This document shows, in pieces, positions 8,167 through 16,287 of a stretch of 64,000 bases of DNA. The DNA is from Pelomonas cellulosilytica (GTDB lineage: Bacteria; Pseudomonadota; Gammaproteobacteria; Burkholderiales; Burkholderiaceae_C). Location of the stretch: the NCBI RefSeq assembly GCF_021353265.1, contig NZ_JAJTWU010000002.1, forward strand, positions 248,001 to 312,000, in the 5' to 3' direction. The position numbers and the translations under genes were made by a program. The notes below the pieces were generated by a model. The model saw only the letters and a list, made by a program, of their open reading frames with translations. It did no database searches and was not told the DNA's origin. Positions within the stretch are counted from its first letter, which is position 1; every line of letters starts with the position of its first letter.

Positions 8167-9485
8167 GTCTCGGCGTTCTCCGTCTTCCGGCCGAAACCGT
8201 CGGGGATTTTGATGAGCGCCGCCATCGCCACGCTGGGCAGCGTGGCGAGCAGCACCCAGCCGAAGAAGGGCACGTAGCCCAGGTGGTCCTGCAGCCAGCC
8301 GCTCCACATGCCCGGAATCATCATGCCCAGCGCCATGAAGCCGGTGCAGATCGCGTAATGCGCCGTCTTGTGCTGGCCTTCGGCCACCAGGATCATGAAC
8401 ATCAGGTAAGCCGTGAAGCCGAGGCCGTAGCCGAACTGCTCCACCGCGAGCGCGCCGCTGATGACCCACAGACTGGTCGGGTGCGTCAGCGCCAGCGCCA
8501 GGAAGGCGACGTTGGGCAGGTGCATGGCGATGACCAGCGGCCACAGCGCGCGCTTCAGGCCCACTCGCGAGATCACCCAGCCGCCCACCAGCCCGCCCAG
8601 CGTCAGCGCGATGAGGCCCACCGTGCCGTAGGCGATGCCGACCGACTGCGTTGTCAGGCCCAGGCCGCCCTTGTCCGCCGGATCCAGCAAGAAGGGCGAC
8701 GCCAGCTTCAGCAGTTGCGCCTCCGGAAATCGGTATAGCAGCAGGAAGCCGAGGATGACCGCGATGCCCGGCTTGCGGAAGAAGCTTACGAACACGGCGA
8801 AGAAGTCCGCCACCAGACCGCGTGCGGCGGCCCGTCCGGGCCCGGCCGCGTCGCTTGCCGGCCGCGGCAGCGCGACGGCATGCCACAGCCCCAGCACGCC
8901 GAACAGCGCCGCCAGCCCCCAGAACACGCCGCTCCACGCGGTGATGACCGAGCCGCTGCGCTCGGCCCATTCGCCGGCCAGGTAGACAAGGGCGCCCTGG
9001 CCCGTGATGTTGGCCAGGCGGTAGAACGTCGAGCGCACGCCCACGAAGGCGGCCTGGCTGTGCTGGGGCAGCGCCAGCATGTAGAAGCCGTCGGCCGCGA
9101 TGTCGTGCGACGCCGAGGCGAAGGCCATCAGCCACAGCACGGCCAGCGACAGCTGGAAGGCGCGGTCCGTGGGCAGCGTCAGCGCCACGCCGGCGAGAGC
9201 CGCGCCTACGAAGAACTGCAGCACTGTCACCCAGCCTCGCTTCGTGCCGAACAGCTCGGCCAGTGGCGACCACAGCGGCTTGATGACCCAGGGCAGGTAG
9301 AGCCAGCTGGTGTAGAGCGCGATGTCGGTGTTGGAGATGCCCAGGTTCTTGTAGAGCACGACCGACAGCGACATCACCGTCACGTACGGCAGGCCCTGCG
9401 CGAAATACAGCGAGGGCACCCAGGCCCACGGGGATGTCTGCCCCTGGCCCGCCGGGGGGATAGGCCCTGCCATGGTGTTCGTCAT
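8163..9485 (-). CDS. ampG: AmpG-like muropeptide MFS transporter
   Basis: A 440-residue, roughly 12-helix MFS carrier of the AmpG type, with the motifs SLYFAQGLPYVTV at the first helix, FASASHDIAADGFY in the middle and VEQFGYGLGFTAYL late in the protein. AmpG takes GlcNAc-anhydroMurNAc peptides from the periplasm into the cytoplasm. The ATG at 9485 overlaps the murQ stop and its own stop overlaps the digH start, so import is coupled to MurNAc-6-phosphate breakdown. It is paralogous to the MFS gene at 4828-6144; genomic context makes this copy the better AmpG candidate. Confidence 0.82.
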   Translation of the reverse strand: MTNTMAGPIPPAGQGQTSPWAWVPSLYFAQGLPYVTVMSLSVVLYKNLGISNTDIALYTSWLYLPWVIKPLWSPLAELFGTKRGWVTVLQFFVGAALAGVALTLPTDRAFQLSLAVLWLMAFASASHDIAADGFYMLALPQHSQAAFVGVRSTFYRLANITGQGALVYLAGEWAERSGSVITAWSGVFWGLAALFGVLGLWHAVALPRPASDAAGPGRAAARGLVADFFAVFVSFFRKPGIAVILGFLLLYRFPEAQLLKLASPFLLDPADKGGLGLTTQSVGIAYGTVGLIALTLGGLVGGWVISRVGLKRALWPLVIAMHLPNVAFLALALTHPTSLWVISGALAVEQFGYGLGFTAYLMFMILVAEGQHKTAHYAICTGFMALGMMIPGMWSGWLQDHLGYVPFFGWVLLATLPSVAMAALIKIPDGFGRKTENAET

Positions 9486-10363
9486 GCCGACAGCGCGCGG
9501 CTCACGCTGCCATCGGCCGCGTCCAGCAGCGCACGCGCCTCGCCGGCCGGCATGCCGCGCTTGAGCATGACGAGGGCGGTCTTCACATGGTGGTCGCACT
9601 GCGCGAGCGCGGCTTGCGCGTCGGCCTCGCTGGCGCCGGAGGCGCGCACGGTCAGCGCCAGCGCCCGCTTCACGAGCTTGGCGTTGGTGGCCTTCAGGTC
9701 CACCATCAGGTTGCCGTAGACCTTGTGCAGCTTCACCATCAGCGACGACGAGAAGGTGTTCAGCGCGATCTTCTGTGCTGTGCCGGCTTTCAGCCGCGTG
9801 CTGCCCGAGATCACTTCGGGGCCTGTGTCCAGCACGATGCCGATGTCGGCCTGGCTGGCCACAGGCGCGCCGGGGTTGTTCGCGATTCCGATGGTCAGCG
9901 CGCCGGCCGCGCGCGCCGCTTCCATGGCGCCCAGCACATAGGGGGTGCCGCCCGAGGCGGCCAGCAGCAGCGCGACGTCGTTGGGGCCGGGCTTCAGCGC
10001 GGCGAGGTCGGCGCCGCCCTGGGCGCGGTCGTCCTCGGCGCCCTCGACGGCGACGAACATCGCGCCCGCACCGCCGGCGATGACGGCCATCGCCCGCTCG
10101 CGCGGCCAGGAGAACGTCGGGTAGAGCTCCACGCTGTCCAGTACGCCGAGGCGCCCGGACGTGCCGGCGCCGGCGTACAGCAGCCGGCCGCCCGCGCGGA
10201 TGCGCGGCAGCGCGGCGTCCACGGCGTCGGCGAGTTGCGGCGCCGCCGCCTTTACGGCGGCGATGGCAGCGGCCTGGTCGTCGATGAAGGCATCCAGAAG
10301 CGCCGGCGTGTCGTAGGTGTCGAGGTCGGGATGCCGCGTGCTCGGGGTTTCGGTGTTCAGCAT
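9482..10363 (-). CDS. murQ: N-acetylmuramic acid 6-phosphate etherase
   Basis: A 293-residue MurQ, near the usual family length. It cleaves the lactyl ether of MurNAc-6-phosphate to give GlcNAc-6-phosphate and D-lactate in cytoplasmic peptidoglycan recycling. The SIS domain begins with GAGTSGRLGVLD near residue 67, immediately followed by VELYPTF, which holds the conserved catalytic glutamate. The phosphate-sugar motif LKAGTAQKIALN is also present. It is the first gene of the murQ-ampG-digH-grpB operon. AnmK or MurK and NagZ, needed to supply the substrate, are not in the window. Confidence 0.93.
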   Translation of the reverse strand: MLNTETPSTRHPDLDTYDTPALLDAFIDDQAAAIAAVKAAAPQLADAVDAALPRIRAGGRLLYAGAGTSGRLGVLDSVELYPTFSWPRERAMAVIAGGAGAMFVAVEGAEDDRAQGGADLAALKPGPNDVALLLAASGGTPYVLGAMEAARAAGALTIGIANNPGAPVASQADIGIVLDTGPEVISGSTRLKAGTAQKIALNTFSSSLMVKLHKVYGNLMVDLKATNAKLVKRALALTVRASGASEADAQAALAQCDHHVKTALVMLKRGMPAGEARALLDAADGSVSRALSA

Positions 10364-10458
10364 GGGAAATGGGCGTTGGTCCGCTGGACTCTACCGGGCA
10401 TGACCAACGCCACGCATTGCCGCCGGCCCGCCGGGTCATCAGAATCCGTCGGCCGGCT

Positions 10459-10484
10459 GTAAGGAGCGGGGCACGACGCCCGAC
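10459..10484 (+). promoter_or_regulatory. Candidate ECF-sigma promoter of the bufferin operon
   Basis: Upstream of the precursor gene lies GTAAGG (10459-10464), exactly 16 bp, then CGAC (10481-10484). From memory, the ECF factor SigF of Caulobacter, which drives its own bufferin-type operons, uses a GTAACC-N16-CGAA promoter. The match is seven of the ten specified bases with identical spacing. Transcription would start near 10490, leaving a leader of about 85 nt before the ATG. No sigma or anti-sigma gene is present in the window. Confidence 0.45.
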
Positions 10485-10573
10485 GGACGCTGGCAAGTCG
10501 ATGCCGGGGCCTTCCAGGCTCGACCTGTGGTGAACCCGATCTCAACCACTCACTACCTTTTCTGGAGAGTCAC

Positions 10574-10831
10574 ATGAACGCTTCCTTCAAGTCGGGCCTC
10601 GGCATCGCCGCTGCGGCCGCCGCCCTGTTTGCCACCACCGCCATCCCGACGACCGCCGCCGCGGCCGACGGCATGGTCAAGTGCTCCGGCGTCAACAGCT
10701 GCAAGGGCACTTCCGAATGCAAGACGGCCACCAGCGGCTGCAAGGGCCAGAACGGCTGCAAGGGCCAGGGCTGGGTCAGCAAGAAGAGCGCCGAGGAGTG
10801 CACGAAGGCGGGCGGCAAGGTGGAGAAGTAA
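10574..10831 (+). CDS. bufA2: Bufferin-type RiPP precursor, six cysteines
   Basis: An 85-residue exported precursor peptide of the BufA2 type. Residues 1-31 form a Sec signal peptide ending in an alanine run. The mature part has six cysteines (37, 43, 49, 56, 62, 76) in the repeating pattern C-x5-C-KG-x3-C-x6-C-KGQN-x-C-KGQGW. In studied bufferins, selected cysteines are converted by the MNIO enzyme into thiazole- or thiooxazole-type copper ligands, and the exported peptide protects against copper. A good Shine-Dalgarno (GGAGAG) precedes the ATG. bufB and bufC follow on the same strand. Which cysteines are modified cannot be told from sequence. Confidence 0.88.
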   Translation: MNASFKSGLGIAAAAAALFATTAIPTTAAAADGMVKCSGVNSCKGTSECKTATSGCKGQNGCKGQGWVSKKSAEECTKAGGKVEK

Positions 10832-10867
10832 GACCACCAGCCCCCTTACAGGGGCGCCCTCAGCTGA

Positions 10868-10927
10868 CCGGCAAAGCCGGATCCGCGAGGGCTGCTGGAG
10901 GAGGCGCGACGCTGCAGGCGTCGCGCC
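10868..10927 (+). other. Stem-loops between bufferin precursor and maturase
   Basis: The 114-bp gap between precursor and maturase genes holds a 5-bp stem (CCGGC, loop AAA, GCCGG; 10868-10880) and a perfect 10-bp stem (GGCGCGACGC, loop TGCAG, GCGTCGCGCC; 10903-10927). A shorter CCCC/GGGG hairpin lies just upstream. No T-run follows, so this is not a classical intrinsic terminator. It sits 18 nt before the bufB ATG, which has no recognisable Shine-Dalgarno. It may protect the precursor mRNA 3' end or reduce maturase expression. Confidence 0.6.
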
Positions 10928-10945
10928 ATCACTGCCGAAACACCC

Positions 10946-11773
10946 ATGACATCGATCCAAGGCTTCGGCCTCGGTCTGCGCGTGGAGCATTACGCCGCCT
11001 TCGAGGCGGGTGTGGATGCTCAACGGCGGCCCGACTGGCTGGAGATCATTTCCGAGAACTACCTCGTGCCGGGCGGGCCACCGCTGGCGCACCTGGAGCG
11101 CATCCGGGCGGACTACCCGCTCGTCATGCATGGCGTGTCGCTGTCGGTCGCGGGGCCGCAGCCGCTGGACCTGGCCTACCTGCGCGAGCTCAGGGGCCTG
11201 GCCGACCGGTTGCAGCCGGGCTGGGTGTCCGACCACCTCTGCTGGAGCGCTGACGCGCACAGCCAGCTGCACGACCTGCTGCCCGTGCCGCTGACGCGTG
11301 CCGCGCTCGACCACGTCGGCAGCCGCATCGCGGAGGTGCAGGACGCGCTCGGCCGCCCGCTGGTGCTGGAGAACGTGTCCAGCTATGTGCGCTTCGCGGC
11401 CGACGAGATGACCGAGTGGGACTTCATCACCCAGCTGCTGAAGGCCACCGGTGCGGAGCTGCTGCTGGACGTCAACAATGTCTACGTGTCGAGCCGCAAC
11501 CACGGGTTCGACCCCATCGCCTACCTTGATGCCGTGCCCGCCGGACGCGTTCGGCAGATCCACCTCGCCGGCCACGAGGACCGCGGCGACATCGTCATCG
11601 ACACGCACGACCACCCGGTGCGCGACGAGGTCTGGGCGCTTTACCGGCATGCGGTACGGCGCCTGGGGACCGTGCCGACGATGATCGAGCGCGACGACCA
11701 CATCCCGCCGCTGGACGGCCTGCTGGCCGAGCTCGAGGTGGCCCGGCGGCTCGCTGCGGAGGCCGTGGCATGA
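10946..11773 (+). CDS. bufB: MNIO-family (DUF692) bufferin maturase
   Basis: A 275-residue TIM-barrel enzyme of the multinuclear non-heme iron oxidase family (DUF692, relatives of MbnB). It would use a mixed-valent iron cluster and oxygen to modify cysteines of the adjacent precursor in the cytoplasm before export. Conserved metal-ligand segments are visible in order: [52 protein letters not shown] and IERDDHIP. It follows the precursor after a structured gap and overlaps bufC by ATGA, as expected if BufB and BufC form a complex. Confidence 0.9.
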   Translation: MTSIQGFGLGLRVEHYAAFEAGVDAQRRPDWLEIISENYLVPGGPPLAHLERIRADYPLVMHGVSLSVAGPQPLDLAYLRELRGLADRLQPGWVSDHLCWSADAHSQLHDLLPVPLTRAALDHVGSRIAEVQDALGRPLVLENVSSYVRFAADEMTEWDFITQLLKATGAELLLDVNNVYVSSRNHGFDPIAYLDAVPAGRVRQIHLAGHEDRGDIVIDTHDHPVRDEVWALYRHAVRRLGTVPTMIERDDHIPPLDGLLAELEVARRLAAEAVA

Positions 11774-12546
11774 GCGTGACGGCGCAACAGCGTCAGCTTG
11801 CCGCGGCCATCCGCGACGGCGCCGAGGCCGACGGCCTGCTGGCCGGCGACTTCGCGCTCGGGTTGCAGGTCTACCGCCATGCCTACCGCGCCAGGCTGGC
11901 CGATGCGCTGGTCGACAACCACACCGTGCTGGCCCGCGCGCTGGGCGACGAGGCCTTCGATGCGCTGGCGCACGCGTACATCGCGACCCACCCAAGTCGG
12001 CATCCATCCATCCGCTGGTTCGGCCATGCGCTGGCCGACTTCATGGCCGATGCCGGCGACGACCTCGTGCCGCATGAAAGCCTCATCGATATCGCCCGCA
12101 TGGACTGGGCGCTGCGCGGTGCGTTCGACGCTGCCGACGCGCCGCTGTTGGCCCCCGAGAACCTTGCGGCGCTGAGCCCCGACGACTGGGCGGGCCTCCA
12201 GCTGCGTCTGCACCCGAGCGTGCAGCGCGTGGCGCTGGCCCATGCCGTCGAGCCGGCATGGCGGGTGTTGCGCGAGTGGGACCCCGACACGGGCGCCGAC
12301 CAGCCCGAGCTGCCGGAGCCACGGCCGCATGCTCACGTGCTGCTGGCCTGGCGCCAGGGGCTGGAGACGCGCTGGCGTTCGCTGGAGCCGCTGGAGGCGA
12401 CGCTGCTGGATGCGGTCGCGGCGGGCGAGACGTTCGCGCAGTTGTGCGAACGCGCCGCGGCCGTGCTGGGCGATGCCGACGCCGCGGCGGCGGCTGCCGT
12501 GGGCCTGCTGCAGCGCTGGCTGGCCGACGGCCTGCTTCAGCGCTGA
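11770..12546 (+). CDS. bufC: Bufferin-system partner protein (DUF2063)
   Basis: A 258-residue protein with an N-terminal DUF2063 domain ([11 protein letters not shown], then [16 protein letters not shown] and [22 protein letters not shown]). DUF2063 proteins are often annotated as putative DNA-binding, but in MNIO operons they act as the substrate-recognition partner of the oxidase. The C-terminal half is variable and mostly helical. Its ATG overlaps the bufB stop. Its end overlaps by 10 bp the 3' end of the convergent lipoprotein gene, so the operon ends here. Confidence 0.85.
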   Translation: MSVTAQQRQLAAAIRDGAEADGLLAGDFALGLQVYRHAYRARLADALVDNHTVLARALGDEAFDALAHAYIATHPSRHPSIRWFGHALADFMADAGDDLVPHESLIDIARMDWALRGAFDAADAPLLAPENLAALSPDDWAGLQLRLHPSVQRVALAHAVEPAWRVLREWDPDTGADQPELPEPRPHAHVLLAWRQGLETRWRSLEPLEATLLDAVAAGETFAQLCERAAAVLGDADAAAAAAVGLLQRWLADGLLQR

Positions 12547-13406
12547 CCGTCGTAGGTCAGCGCATGCGTGGCCACCCGCGTCGGGCGCAGGAAGCCGTGC
12601 TGGTTCATCGTCGGCGCCACGGTGCCCGAGGCGCCTGAGTGTCGCCAGGCCACCGTCAGCTGGCAGCGTGACACCAGCGGCGTCGTGGCCACGTCCTTGT
12701 TGGCGCGCCGGCTCTCGGCGTTCAGGGCGTCGTCCACGCCCGAGGCAACCAGCCGGTAGCCGCCGGCGATGCTGTCTTCGCTGGCGTAGAACAGTGCCGC
12801 GCCATCGACCGCGAAACTGCTGTTGTCGGTGCGGCTGCAGCTGCCGGTGGCGGCGGGCGAGGTGTCTCGCATGGTCGACAGGGTCAGTCGCACCGGCAAG
12901 TCGGGCGAGGTGCGCGTCAACACCGCCATGCCTGTCGGCTGCAGCACCGTGAAGCGTGCCGGCATCGTCGCCTCGCTGACGTGGCGCACACCGGCCCGCG
13001 TGAACACGATGCGCACGACCGGCTGCGCACTCGTCGCGCGCAGCGTGGCCTTGTAGCGCATGCGGTTGCCGGACACGTCCGCCATGGCGACCTCGGCGCC
13101 GCCGTCCACGCTGGCGGTCAGGCTCTCGTTGGCGGCGGGCTGCACCGTCGTCAACAGGTTGGCCGACTTGCCGAGCGACCCCTCCACGACGACCTGCGCC
13201 TCGTCGTCCGTCTGCGTGACGGTGAATTGCGGGCTGATCTCGTCGACGTTGAGCGTGGAGGACTCCGTGCAGTTGGTGATGGCGCACGTCAGCCCCTGGG
13301 CCATGGCATCGGCGACGGGACTGAAGTCAGGCGCCACCCCGCCACAGGCGGAAAGCACGATGGCGGGCAGCAGCAGTGCCGGGGCGTGGCGGCATGGGGT
13401 CTTCAT
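12537..13406 (-). CDS. Hypothetical lipoprotein
   Basis: A 289-residue lipoprotein of unknown function. The N-terminus has a typical lipobox with Cys21 (VLSACGG). The rest is rich in beta-strand-forming, Thr/Val/Ser-rich sequence without a motif I recognise. It is convergent with bufC and their 3' ends overlap by 10 bp, so antisense interference is possible. I have no functional assignment. Confidence 0.7.
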   Translation of the reverse strand: MKTPCRHAPALLLPAIVLSACGGVAPDFSPVADAMAQGLTCAITNCTESSTLNVDEISPQFTVTQTDDEAQVVVEGSLGKSANLLTTVQPAANESLTASVDGGAEVAMADVSGNRMRYKATLRATSAQPVVRIVFTRAGVRHVSEATMPARFTVLQPTGMAVLTRTSPDLPVRLTLSTMRDTSPAATGSCSRTDNSSFAVDGAALFYASEDSIAGGYRLVASGVDDALNAESRRANKDVATTPLVSRCQLTVAWRHSGASGTVAPTMNQHGFLRPTRVATHALTYDGQR

Positions 13407-13510
13407 GAGTCCTCACCTGATGTGTTTTGATGCGGCCGCGATACTAGCCAGTCGCCGTGACGCCTCCGACCGTGCGCCGCGGCGTGAATCTTCACATCAA
13501 AGGAGTCGTC

Positions 13511-14056
13511 ATGTCGTTGCGTACTTTCGGGGCATCCCTGGCCGTGCTGGTTGCGTGGCTTGGCGCCGTTAGCTCGGCCCACGCGTCGCTGGCCGTCGGC
13601 GCCCCCGCGCCTGACTTCACGGCAGACGCCGCCGTCGGCGGCCAGCCGTTCAAGTTCCGCCTGGCGGACGCGCTGAAGAAGGGCCCGGTGGTGCTGTACT
13701 TCTACCCCAAGGCCTTCACGAGCGGCTGCACGGTCGAGGCTCACCAGTTCGCCGAGGCGACCGACAAGTTCAAGTCGTTCAACACGACGGTCATCGGTAT
13801 GTCCAACGACGACATCGACACGTTGAAGAAGTTCAGCGTCGAGGCCTGCCGCAACAAGTTCGCCGTGGCGGCGGACGCCAAGGGCAAGGTCATCAAGGAC
13901 TACGACGTGTCGTTGAAGATGGTGCCCGGCACGATGGCCGACCGCGTGTCTTATCTCATTGCGCCGGACGGCAAGGTCGCCGCCGTGCATGCGAGCATGG
14001 ACCCGGACGGCCACATCGACGCGATGCTGAAGGCTGCGGAGAAGCTGAAGAAGTGA
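13511..14056 (+). CDS. Exported peroxiredoxin (BCP/AhpC-TSA type)
   Basis: A 181-residue peroxiredoxin that reduces peroxides through cysteine chemistry. A Sec signal peptide (residues 1-26, ending SSAHA) sends it to the periplasm, which is unusual for BCP-type enzymes. The active-site motif YPKAFTSGC places Thr70 and the peroxidatic Cys73; Cys113 (VEACRNK) is a likely resolving cysteine. The ATG at 13511 is preceded by AAAGGAG, which decides the start over upstream in-frame codons. Its stop overlaps the GTG of the amidase gene, so the two are coupled. Confidence 0.88.
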   Translation: MSLRTFGASLAVLVAWLGAVSSAHASLAVGAPAPDFTADAAVGGQPFKFRLADALKKGPVVLYFYPKAFTSGCTVEAHQFAEATDKFKSFNTTVIGMSNDDIDTLKKFSVEACRNKFAVAADAKGKVIKDYDVSLKMVPGTMADRVSYLIAPDGKVAAVHASMDPDGHIDAMLKAAEKLKK

Positions 14057-15435
14057 TCGCGGGCCTCGACGCTGCGGAGCTGCTGGCGCTGTACCGTACC
14101 GGCGCGCTGTCGCCGGTGGAGGTCATGCGCGACGTGCTGGATCACGCCGCGTGTCGCGAAGGCGAGCTGCATGCGCTGTGCGCGATCGACGCTGAAGGCG
14201 CGCTCGCGGCTGCCCGGGACAGCGAAGCCCGCTGGCGTACCGGCGCCGCGCGGGCGCTGGATGGCGTGCCAGTCACGCTGAAAGAGAACATCGCTGTGCC
14301 TGGGGCCGCATCCCGAGCCGGCACGGCCGCGACGCCGGACGGCGCGCGCTTCGACTTCGAGGCGCCGCCCGCGGCGCGCTTGCGCGACGCCGGCGCCATC
14401 GCGTGGGCACGCACGACGATGCCGGACTACGGCATGCTGAGTTCGGGCCTGTCGAGCCTGTACGCCGAGCCGGCCCGCAACCCTTGGGACCCGGCACTGA
14501 CGCCCGGCGGATCGAGTGCCGGTGCCGCTGCGGCGGCTACTGCCGGCTACGGACCGCTGCACCTGGGCACCGACATCGGCGGCTCCATCCGCCTGCCGGC
14601 GGGCTGGTGCGGGCTGGTGGGCGTCAAGCCCAGCCACGGCCGCGTGCCGATCAAGCCGGGCTACGCCGGCCGCGTTGCCGGGCCGCTGACGCGCACGGTG
14701 GAAGACGCCGCGCTGATGCTGGCCGTGCTGGCCCAGCCCGATGCCCGCGACCCGACGCAGCTGCCGCCCGGCGAGGTGCTGCCCCGGCCGCTGGCGCTGC
14801 GCGGCTTGCGGCTGGGGCTGTTGATGGACGCCGGCTGGGGCGAGCCGGTGCAGTCAGAAGTCGACGCCGCGGTGGCCGCCGCCGCGCGTATCTTCGAGCA
14901 GGCCGGGGCCATCGTCGAGCCGCTGGCCCCGTTCACGACACGCGAGATGGCCGATGGCATCGACCGCTTCTGGCGCATGCGCTCGTGGTTGGACATTGCC
15001 GCATTGCCGGCCGATCGCCGCGCGAGGGTACTGCCCTACATCCTCGACTGGGTGGCACCGGCGGCCGGCTACGACGGCGCGACCGTCTTCCACGGCTATA
15101 GCCAGATGCAGGCGTTGCGCGAGGCGGCCAACGCGGCCTGCGAGCCATTCGATTTCGTGTTGTCGCCCGTGTCGCCGATGGCGGCCTACCCGGCGCATCT
15201 CGCCAGCCCGCTGCACGATCCGGCTCGGCCGTTCGAGCACATCGCCTTCACGCTGCCGTACAACATGAGCGAGCAGCCGGCGTTGGCCGTCAACGCGGGC
15301 TTCACGTCGGCTGGCCTGCCGATCGGCCTGCAGGTCATCGGCCGCCGCTTCGACGATGCCGGCGTGCTGGCGCTGGGCGCGGCGTGGGAGCAGTTGCGAC
15401 CGTCGCCGCGTCCCTGGCCCACCGTCCGTCCCTAA
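14053..15435 (+). CDS. Amidase signature family protein
   Basis: A 460-residue amidase-signature hydrolase that cleaves a carboxamide. The Ser-cisSer-Lys triad is visible: Lys77 in VTLKENI, the cis-serine in PGGSSAG (154/155) and the nucleophile Ser178 in GTDIGGSIRLP. The start is a GTG overlapping the stop of the peroxiredoxin gene. It has no signal peptide, so it is cytoplasmic. It is not GatA by context, since gatB and gatC are absent. The substrate is unknown. Confidence 0.88.
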   Translation: MIAGLDAAELLALYRTGALSPVEVMRDVLDHAACREGELHALCAIDAEGALAAARDSEARWRTGAARALDGVPVTLKENIAVPGAASRAGTAATPDGARFDFEAPPAARLRDAGAIAWARTTMPDYGMLSSGLSSLYAEPARNPWDPALTPGGSSAGAAAAATAGYGPLHLGTDIGGSIRLPAGWCGLVGVKPSHGRVPIKPGYAGRVAGPLTRTVEDAALMLAVLAQPDARDPTQLPPGEVLPRPLALRGLRLGLLMDAGWGEPVQSEVDAAVAAAARIFEQAGAIVEPLAPFTTREMADGIDRFWRMRSWLDIAALPADRRARVLPYILDWVAPAAGYDGATVFHGYSQMQALREAANAACEPFDFVLSPVSPMAAYPAHLASPLHDPARPFEHIAFTLPYNMSEQPALAVNAGFTSAGLPIGLQVIGRRFDDAGVLALGAAWEQLRPSPRPWPTVRP

Positions 15436-15492
15436 TCCGACGAGGCCGCTGGCTGCTGCCCGTGGCTAGACTCTCCGCGAGGAGGACGTTAG

Positions 15493-16287
15493 ATGCCGCA
15501 AGCGCTGTGGCCCGCTGCTTCAGCCCGCCTCGGCGGGTGCTGGATGAGCGCACTGGTGGCGTCAGGCCTGGGAACCCTATCCAGCCTCGTCGCGGCTCAG
15601 GCGCCACGCTTTGACTGCGCGCCTCTGCTGGCGAGCACGACTCAGCAGCCAGCCTACGGGCCGGTAGCCGGCGAGACGCGCTGCGAGGGCTTCTACGTCC
15701 GCAACGTCGCTGCGCCGTTCATCGAACTGCTGTCGCTGACCGATGCCGCGCCCGGCAGCTGGGGCGCCTCTCCAGCATTGAACTTGCGCGCCAGCCGCCG
15801 GCTCGACACGCAGCTGCTCATCCAGCCGCTGCGCTCCAACCCTCTGTACCGCGTGGATGCCCGGCTGTCCCGCGATGCCGCGCTGGCTTGGAATGGTGCC
15901 TCGATGCTGCAGGCCACAGGTCTGGCGCCCCGCGACCTGGGCTTCCTCGCGCGGGCCGGCGCCAGCGATCCGCCGCGCTTCGTGCCGGTATCCATGAAGC
16001 CCGCCGCCTCCCCGGGCAGTGCGACGGTATATGCGGTGCTGCGGCCGTCGGTGGCCGTGTCGTCGCTGACATGGCGTGGCTACCGTGTCGGCGCCGAACT
16101 GCCCGGAGACGGGTGGCGGCCGCTGGCCGGCGCGCCGCTGTTCGCGTGGGAGCGCATTGCGCTGCCCATCCCCCTGCCGGCCGACGGACAGGGGCTGCGT
16201 GTCGATGTGCGCGCGCTCGACGCCCAGGGGCGGCCGCTGCCGCTGCTGCAGTTCGCGGTGCTGGGCCTGGACGATGGCGCGCCTTGA
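15493..16287 (+). CDS. Exported protein of unknown function (first gene of a four-gene cassette)
   Basis: A 264-residue protein that I do not recognise. An AGGAGG Shine-Dalgarno precedes the ATG and a TAGACT -10-like sequence lies further upstream (about 15466-15471). The N-terminus contains a hydrophobic export signal ending near AAQA (about residue 36). The mature part appears beta-rich, with two cysteines early on (FDCAPLL and TRCEGF). It overlaps the next gene by 14 bp. The run of four genes to 18920 looks like one transcription unit acting at the envelope. Confidence 0.65.
   Translation: MPQALWPAASARLGGCWMSALVASGLGTLSSLVAAQAPRFDCAPLLASTTQQPAYGPVAGETRCEGFYVRNVAAPFIELLSLTDAAPGSWGASPALNLRASRRLDTQLLIQPLRSNPLYRVDARLSRDAALAWNGASMLQATGLAPRDLGFLARAGASDPPRFVPVSMKPAASPGSATVYAVLRPSVAVSSLTWRGYRVGAELPGDGWRPLAGAPLFAWERIALPIPLPADGQGLRVDVRALDAQGRPLPLLQFAVLGLDDGAP

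Noticed and set aside
14053-15435. The amidase as GatA of the tRNA amidotransferase
   Set aside because: The triad fits the whole amidase-signature family, but gatB and gatC are not nearby and the gene is coupled to an exported peroxiredoxin instead.
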